Part shown: positions 21,960-26,545 of the stretch, piece by piece | How positions within the stretch are numbered: the first letter of the stretch is position 1 | How the letters are laid out: each line of letters begins with the position of its first letter | Source: SVEL01 sp045125245 | GTDB lineage: Bacteria; Bacillota; Clostridia; Lachnospirales; Lachnospiraceae | Assembly (NCBI GenBank): GCA_045125245.1 | Contig: JBGVNF010000078.1 | Span: forward strand, 1 to 26,545 | DNA: 26,545 nt | Direction: 5' to 3' | The notes under the pieces: generated by a model | Seen by the model: only the letters and a program-made list of their open reading frames with translations | What the model was told of the DNA's origin: nothing | Databases searched by the model: none | Made by a program: the position numbers and the translations under genes

Positions 21960-23366
21960 CTATTTTTTCATCTTTACTTCTAATTTGTAAATGTCATGCA
22001 GCTCATCCGTAACCCTATAGTTCCAATTAAGTCTGTATCCTATAATCCATACTATTTCATTACCATTTGCCAACAGAAGAATTTGTTCTCTCTTATCTCT
22101 CGGAATCTTTAAATCTATAAAATAATCCTTAAGCTTCTTTTTAGAGCCTTTGCCGTCCACGACAATATAATCTCCTGCTCTTCTAGTTCTAAGCTGCAAA
22201 TTAACTTTCATTATATCACATTGTATCCATTTAGTATACATTTTTTCCATAAATATCCATTCATTATATTTATCCTCTTGTATACTAAAGCTTCCCGTCA
22301 CTGCTCCATTATCAAATACATACTCACCCATATCCTGTATATCCAGAGTATATGTAGCATCACCCTTATGTATATTATCAGCCATTGGAATATAAATATT
22401 CACCCCTGCATAATCTCTTTTTGCCACCATATTATATGGAAGATTTACACATTTTCCAACTTCCATAGCAAACAAATCCACAACACTATTTATATGCACT
22501 GTGGAAATATCCTTGCGCTTCTTGGCCACTTCATAGAGGCAATTCTTTATAAGTTGCCCCTGCATAGCTTTATGAAGATTAGTAAATTCTTCTTTAATAA
22601 ACAGGCCTTCACCTTTGACTACAACAAGTCTGTCATATTCTAATTTACACTGACTCTCCATATAATCATCTATAAGCGCAAGATTTAAAGCTGTATTTTC
22701 AATGTGAGCTATGGCTTTTTCATTAATGTCAGACTTAATCTGCGGCAAGATATTAAGTCTAATTTTATTTCTAGTATAATCTTCAGTAAAATTACTTTCA
22801 TCTGTGATATATTCAAGATTATTTTCCTGTAGATACTTCTCTATCTCACTTCTATCAAGACACAGCACAGGCCTTATAATCCTGTCTCTTACCGGCGTGA
22901 TACCTTTAAGCCCCTTTATCCCGGAACCTCTAAATAAATTAAGAAGTACAGTTTCCGCTAAATCATCCTTATTATGAGCTACTGCTATTTTACCTATAGC
23001 CTCTACACCATTTTCTTTAAGACATTTATCAAAAGCCTCATAGCGAGCATATCGTCCAGCCTCCTCTGTGGACATTCCCTTCTCTTTCGCAAATGCAGGG
23101 ATATCGTATTTATATAAGAAAAATGGAAGCCTATGTCTTTCACATAATTCTTCTACAAACCTTGCATCTCTATCTGCCGACTCGCCTCGTATTCCATGAT
23201 GAACATGAACAACCAAAAGCTTTATATCCAATGTCTCTTTATGCTTTAGCATCATATGTAAAAGGCATACAGAATCAGCTCCACCCGATACTCCCATGAC
23301 AACTGTTTCTCCTGCCTTTATCATTTTATTTTCCTTAATAAAATTTAATACTTTATTTTCCATCAT
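21960..23366 (-). CDS. tilS: tRNA(Ile)-lysidine synthetase TilS
   Basis: A 468-residue enzyme that attaches lysine to C34 of tRNA-Ile(CAU), changing it to read AUA; it is essential for translation. The N-terminal N-type ATP pyrophosphatase has SGGADS (27-32), HVHHGIRGES (54-63) and AHNKDDLAETVLLNLFRGSG. A central linker follows, and the C-terminal TilS domain shows RTRRAGDYI...KKLKDYFIDLKIPRDKR (about 395-430) for tRNA binding. It starts with two adjacent ATGs and only a weak ribosome binding site, so 23366 or 23363 could be used. It is 42 nt after spoIIE and 21 nt before hpt, consistent with one operon. Confidence 0.95.
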   Translation of the reverse strand: MMENKVLNFIKENKMIKAGETVVMGVSGGADSVCLLHMMLKHKETLDIKLLVVHVHHGIRGESADRDARFVEELCERHRLPFFLYKYDIPAFAKEKGMSTEEAGRYARYEAFDKCLKENGVEAIGKIAVAHNKDDLAETVLLNLFRGSGIKGLKGITPVRDRIIRPVLCLDRSEIEKYLQENNLEYITDESNFTEDYTRNKIRLNILPQIKSDINEKAIAHIENTALNLALIDDYMESQCKLEYDRLVVVKGEGLFIKEEFTNLHKAMQGQLIKNCLYEVAKKRKDISTVHINSVVDLFAMEVGKCVNLPYNMVAKRDYAGVNIYIPMADNIHKGDATYTLDIQDMGEYVFDNGAVTGSFSIQEDKYNEWIFMEKMYTKWIQCDIMKVNLQLRTRRAGDYIVVDGKGSKKKLKDYFIDLKIPRDKREQILLLANGNEIVWIIGYRLNWNYRVTDELHDIYKLEVKMKK

Positions 23367-23408
23367 ATATTGAATTTAGCCTATATACTCTCTAAAATCA
23401 AGTGTTTT

Positions 23409-25082
23409 TTAAGCAATACACGTCCCATAATTCCATATTCCCGTTACAAATACTGTCATATCATCCTCTTTTACATCCCCAAGCAGATGAATAGCATCAT
23501 TAAGTATTCTATCCGCCATTTCCTGCGGTTTCCCTGGCTTAGCCTCCAGTATAAGCTTTCCTATCTCCTCCTCTTTATTAAGCTTAGCTGCCGTCTCTAT
23601 TATTCCATCAGACATCATTATGACAAAATCACCATCGTATAGCTTCTTCGTGGCACTTTCTATATCAAGACATTCCTCCCCGCCTATAGGCAGGGATGTG
23701 GATCGAAGCGCCTCTACCCAATCTCCTCTCTTAACATATGTGGCCGCCGCTCCAAGCTTTAGAAAATCACAAACTCCAGAGTACATATCTATAATGCTCA
23801 TGTCCACCGTAGCCGGTGATAAATCTTCTCCCTCCAAAACAAACAATGTATTAACTAGCTTTAAAGTGGTTTCCTCCCCAAATCCACTTTCCATTAGATT
23901 TTCTATAAGCTCCAATACCATCTCACTATCCTTATATGCCCTTACGCCAGTTCCCATTCCATCAGAAATTCCAAGAAGCGTCTGTCCACTATCTAGCGAT
24001 ACAAATGTAAAATTATCCCCTGATACATCATCATAAGAAGTCTTTGCAAGTCCATGCAACACATAAAAATTTGGCCTTTCTTTAAATCTATAGGTATCCA
24101 TATCCGTGCCAATCACTCTTCTTTTTTCCTTTACAATTTCCGTATCCTTATCAAATACAAGATTAATAATCCTAGTAACTTCCTTTACGCTGACACACTT
24201 TCCTCTCTTTGCCTTCATTGTCACTATAATCTCTGATATTCCTCTTCTATTATCTAGTCGTACCGCTCGTTTCAACACAATCCCCGCATCTCTTAATCTA
24301 GACGTAAGCAGTCCCATTTGTTCATTGGATATACTATGAAAATCATACGTATCATCTACACTCTCACCCAATATTCTTGCAATTTCTTGAAGCTGAGTAG
24401 CTATAACCCTTCGACTATCCTTAAGCTTATTTTTATAAATTATATTTTGCCGTTTAAGAGCCTTACAATGTTCACAACTCCCCTGGCTGTCTTCGTCGCA
24501 TGCTTCCTCTTTATCAATAATTATACTTCTTTCTATATTCCTTGCCATTTTTGCAAATGCATCAGATATACTACTTACCTTCTCCTCATAGGAATTAAGC
24601 TTTTCCTTATATCCATCATCATCGTCTCTCTTATCTTTATGTGCTGGTAGCTGTAGCATCTCTATAATCCTGTACGCCACAATACTAACTGAAATAGCCA
24701 ATACTGTAGTTAAGCCTGCCATTATCGCCGTATCCTTGCCCAAATTAGACATATATACATCTAATAATTCCATTACCAGCAATACCGTTCCACCTAGAAA
24801 GCTTCCTATATATATAGAAGCTCTTGTTTTCTTTCCTTCCAATATGTAAAAAACAATGGCAATAGTTAAAAATATTAACCCATATTTTGCCGCCGATAAC
24901 AATCCGGTATTCAAACCTATACCCACAACCATCAGTGGAAATGCTGGAAATCTAATGAGTCTGCTACACCAAATAGCTATAAACAATCCCACCGTCAAGG
25001 GTTGAAAACCTTGCAAGGCTCCCATAGTAGATAAATAACCTATCATTTGTACAACTGCTGATTTTAAAACTTTTCCTTTCAT
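23409..25082 (-). CDS. spoIIE: Stage II sporulation protein E-like PP2C phosphatase
   Basis: A 557-residue protein ending in a SpoIIE-type PP2C phosphatase (about 350-550) with GDNFTF (355-360), ISDGMGTG (372-379), SDGIIE (491-496) and EDDMTVFVTG (539-548). In sporulating bacteria it dephosphorylates SpoIIAA to activate sigma-F in the forespore and interacts with FtsZ. A cytoplasmic regulatory region (about 150-340) carries coiled coil and a CEHC pair. The N-terminal membrane part has only about five helices (17-140), whereas B. subtilis SpoIIE has ten and is 827 residues long. The start is ATG 25082 with AGGAGG upstream; the longer frame to 25130 lacks one. The promoter at 25119-25152 fits Spo0A control. 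Confidence 0.92.
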   Translation of the reverse strand: MKGKVLKSAVVQMIGYLSTMGALQGFQPLTVGLFIAIWCSRLIRFPAFPLMVVGIGLNTGLLSAAKYGLIFLTIAIVFYILEGKKTRASIYIGSFLGGTVLLVMELLDVYMSNLGKDTAIMAGLTTVLAISVSIVAYRIIEMLQLPAHKDKRDDDDGYKEKLNSYEEKVSSISDAFAKMARNIERSIIIDKEEACDEDSQGSCEHCKALKRQNIIYKNKLKDSRRVIATQLQEIARILGESVDDTYDFHSISNEQMGLLTSRLRDAGIVLKRAVRLDNRRGISEIIVTMKAKRGKCVSVKEVTRIINLVFDKDTEIVKEKRRVIGTDMDTYRFKERPNFYVLHGLAKTSYDDVSGDNFTFVSLDSGQTLLGISDGMGTGVRAYKDSEMVLELIENLMESGFGEETTLKLVNTLFVLEGEDLSPATVDMSIIDMYSGVCDFLKLGAAATYVKRGDWVEALRSTSLPIGGEECLDIESATKKLYDGDFVIMMSDGIIETAAKLNKEEEIGKLILEAKPGKPQEMADRILNDAIHLLGDVKEDDMTVFVTGIWNYGTCIA

Positions 25083-25118
25083 AAAAAATAACCTCCTTAT
25101 GTTTTCTAAACACGGGAG

Positions 25119-25185
25119 ATTATAAATCAACAGCTATTTATTTTTTTGTCAAAGGAAGCCTCTAAAAGCTATTAACTTTTTGACA
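25119..25185 (-). promoter_or_regulatory. Spo0A-type sigma-A promoter of spoIIE
   Basis: On the minus strand a perfect TTGACA (25152-25147) and perfect TATAAT (25124-25119) are separated by 22 bp instead of 17. TTTGACA, overlapping the -35, and an upstream TGTCAAA (25185-25179) each match the 0A box TGTCGAA in 6 of 7 positions, in opposite orientations. This is the layout known for Spo0A-activated promoters such as spoIIG and spoIIE of Bacillus. Confidence 0.65.
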
Positions 25186-25258
25186 TTTTCACATAAAATC
25201 TCTTTTTTGAATCGAATCTATGGACCAAACAAATCTTATGATTCTAAAATCATATTCC

Positions 25259-25555
25259 TTATCTAGGTTTAAAAACTATCTCATCCTTGTATACCAAACC
25301 TAGCTCTTTAGCCTTCTCTTCCACATATCTCATAGTTTTTACATAAACCTTCAAGTCATTTAAATCAAGAGTTCTCTTCTCCTCAGCTGCTATCTCAGCC
25401 TCAAGTCTTTCTATCTCCTTCTGATCCCTATCTAATTCCTTCTGCTTATTCCAATTGCTTATACTAAGGGTACCACAAAAAAATGCTACAACTATAAATA
25501 TAGTAATCATAGCAGCCTTATGGCTTTTCTTCTTTTTTGCATAATTTCTTGGCAT
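25259..25555 (-). CDS. divIC: Septum formation initiator, DivIC/FtsB family
   Basis: A 98-residue bitopic protein of the cell division machinery. It has a basic N-terminus (NYAKKKKSHK), one membrane helix (about 15-35) and an extracellular coiled coil (about 38-70, DQKEIERLEAEIAAEEKRT) ending in VEEKAKELGLVYKDEIVF. DivIC partners with FtsL/DivIB at the septum. The start is taken as ATG 25555; upstream in-frame TTG codons near a GGAAGG sequence are possible alternatives. It overlaps the end of yabQ by 38 nt, so the two are translationally linked. Its place between yabQ and spoIIE is the same as in Bacillus, but the yabR gene found there is absent. Confidence 0.9.
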   Translation of the reverse strand: MPRNYAKKKKSHKAAMITIFIVVAFFCGTLSISNWNKQKELDRDQKEIERLEAEIAAEEKRTLDLNDLKVYVKTMRYVEEKAKELGLVYKDEIVFKPR

Positions 25556-25946
25556 AAACCGCAACAATCCTTCCAAAAATTAATCTTATGCTCATTATAG
25601 CCTTTCTAATAGGCTTTTTCAAGATATTATTAATTATTTTGTTAATATATTTCCCTAAAAACTTTACAAGAAACTGTCCAAAGGATCTGTAATAAATATA
25701 CATTCCCATCAAAACGCCTATTATTATATATCCTCTAACACTGCCACTATTGCGGGAATATACTAAAGAAAACACCATAAAACCCGCTATTGTAAAAAAA
25801 ATTATATCCTCCAAATCCCTTAACAATCTTTTATGAGGTATAATCCTTCTAAATAATCTACATATATCATACAAAGCCATTATCACCATTCCAATATATA
25901 AGGAATCCAGCATGGTACTTGCCTGATTTTTTACAAATTCCTCCAT
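25518..25946 (-). CDS. yabQ: Spore cortex biosynthesis protein YabQ
   Basis: A 142-residue membrane protein with a helix near the N-terminus (about 13-27, SLYIGMVIMALYDICR), the conserved DICRLFRRIIPHK segment, then two more helices (about 50-63 and 72-85) and a basic tail. In Bacillus YabQ localises to the forespore outer membrane and is needed for cortex formation. The start codon ATG 25946 overlaps the yabP stop (TGATG on the minus strand), and GGAAGG lies 11 nt upstream. The longer frame to 26006 lies wholly inside yabP and is not used. Confidence 0.88.
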   Translation of the reverse strand: MEEFVKNQASTMLDSLYIGMVIMALYDICRLFRRIIPHKRLLRDLEDIIFFTIAGFMVFSLVYSRNSGSVRGYIIIGVLMGMYIYYRSFGQFLVKFLGKYINKIINNILKKPIRKAIMSIRLIFGRIVAVYAKKLCKKEEKP

Positions 25947-26227
25947 CAGCCAAATAACCTTCCCATTACACTCTTTCTCTTCATTTCCTTTGAATCGGCA
26001 TAACACATTTCATTCACATTGCCCTCAAATTCTACTATTTTTTTATCCAGATTTACTGCTTTTACATGAAGCTTATTTCCTTGTATTTTAAGAATTCCCG
26101 CTACCGTCTCAAGTACTATCTCCTCCAAATCAAAGGATACTACATCCAGCACTCCTGTCACATAGCCTTTAGCTCTATCCACCAAATGAACCTCTTGATT
26201 AACTACCTCACCCTTTTGATTAATCAC
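25946..26227 (-). CDS. yabP: Sporulation protein YabP
   Basis: A 93-residue beta-rich protein of the YabP/YqfC family, required with YabQ for spore coat and cortex assembly. The conserved order is seen: EVHLVDRAKGYVTGVLDVVSFD (about 12-33), VLETVAGILKIQGNKLHV (38-55) and LDKKIVEFEGNVN (60-72). The start is GTG 26227, with AGAGG 5-6 nt upstream. That ribosome binding site is inside a perfect 16-bp hairpin (26233-26271), so translation or transcription into yabP may be controlled there. It shares a 1-nt overlap with yabQ. Confidence 0.92.
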   Translation of the reverse strand: MINQKGEVVNQEVHLVDRAKGYVTGVLDVVSFDLEEIVLETVAGILKIQGNKLHVKAVNLDKKIVEFEGNVNEMCYADSKEMKRKSVMGRLFG

Positions 26228-26232
26228 AAAAA

Positions 26233-26271
26233 CCTCTTAATATACATTCTCTATCAATGTATATTAAGAGG
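26233..26271 (-). promoter_or_regulatory. Hairpin (terminator/attenuator) that buries the yabP ribosome binding site
   Basis: CCTCTTAATATACATT and its exact complement (26233-26248, 26256-26271) flank a 7-nt loop. On the minus strand the 3' arm ends AAGAGG followed by TTTTT, then the GTG of yabP. It can act as an intrinsic terminator after rqcP and also hide the AGAGG Shine-Dalgarno sequence. Confidence 0.72.
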
Positions 26272-26291
26272 TTTAGTTAAATATTACTCTT

Positions 26292-26531
26292 TTATAAATC
26301 TTTGTACATATCTTTAGCTTCATCTTTTTTAACTGTTTCGGCAATGCTTGTCACCTCTACCTTAACAGTTCTTGTACCAAACTGAATCTCTATAACATCT
26401 CCTACCTTAACAGTAGATGACGCTTTAGCTGGCTTATCATTTATAGATACACGACCAGCATCACAGGCTTCATTCGCTACAGTTCTACGCTTTATAAGGC
26501 GCGATACCTTCAAATACTTATCTAATCTCAT
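26292..26531 (-). CDS. rqcP: S4-domain RNA-binding protein RqcP (YabO/Hsp15 family)
   Basis: A 79-residue protein that is almost entirely an S4 RNA-binding domain. The signature MRLDKYLKVSRLIKRRTVA (1-19) is followed by DAGRVSINDKPAKASSTVKVGDVIEI (25-50) and a short acidic/basic tail. RqcP works with RqcH on obstructed 60S-type (50S) ribosome subunits to add C-terminal poly-alanine tails during ribosome rescue. In Firmicutes it is the yabO gene next to yabP, which matches its position here. AAAGGAG lies 7 nt before the ATG. The start and the full coding sequence are inside the window. Confidence 0.94.
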   Translation of the reverse strand: MRLDKYLKVSRLIKRRTVANEACDAGRVSINDKPAKASSTVKVGDVIEIQFGTRTVKVEVTSIAETVKKDEAKDMYKDL

Positions 26532-26545
26532 ATATTTTCTCCTTT

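Noticed and set aside
25947..26006. Longer yabQ start at 26006
   Set aside because: The extension lies entirely inside yabP; the ATG at 25946 overlaps the yabP stop codon in the usual coupled arrangement.

Overview
The window is an AT-rich chromosomal segment of a Gram-positive anaerobe, most likely a member of the Lachnospiraceae (Butyrivibrio/Pseudobutyrivibrio-like). This is inferred from the mutS2, yhaM and trmL content, the sporulation cluster, LrgAB, an intracellular GH13 amylase, strong AGGAGG-type ribosome binding sites and TTGACA/TATAAT promoters. The genus is a guess. Most genes are on the minus strand.

Layout. 1-650: the 3' end of an IS91-family (Y2) transposase and a small associated ORF. 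680-5860: rRNA methyltransferase rlmD and exoribonuclease yhaM, divergent from mutS2, with overlapping back-to-back promoters. 5855-6411: a Phd-ParE type toxin-antitoxin pair whose toxin seems to have lost its middle. 6449-8860: trmL, a PurM/AIR-synthase-like protein, a 34-residue membrane peptide and a membrane-anchored helical protein. 8910-11771: degV, a HAD phosphatase and lrgA-lrgB. 11875-15197: one 1030-residue c-di-GMP protein with the architecture GGDEF - GAF-like - degenerate GGDEF - EAL - LamG-like. 15202-16657: tRNA-Phe, a DmpA-type P1 peptidase, tRNA-Leu and tRNA-Tyr. 16919-19036: a cytoplasmic neopullulanase-like GH13 enzyme. 19037-19554: a gene-free but highly structured stretch with several terminators, repeats, a palindromic operator-like cluster and a possible small RNA. 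19555-26531: ftsH-hpt-tilS-spoIIE-divIC-yabQ-yabP-rqcP, in the same relative order as the Bacillus subtilis yabO-ftsH region.

The genes are mainly housekeeping (translation quality control, tRNA/rRNA modification, purine salvage, membrane proteolysis) joined to sporulation and cell-division genes. The most unusual protein is the c-di-GMP enzyme: it has no visible membrane segment or signal peptide yet ends in a LamG-like jelly roll, a fold usually seen on secreted carbohydrate- or protein-binding domains. The most unusual non-coding region is 19128-19486. A short sequence (minus-strand TTTTTGTCATATAGGAAA, with small variations) recurs after intrinsic-terminator T-tracts in at least five intergenic places and behaves like a dispersed repeat. 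The spoIIE upstream region has perfect sigma-A hexamers 22 bp apart with Spo0A-box-like sites, as in the known Spo0A-activated promoters of Bacillus.
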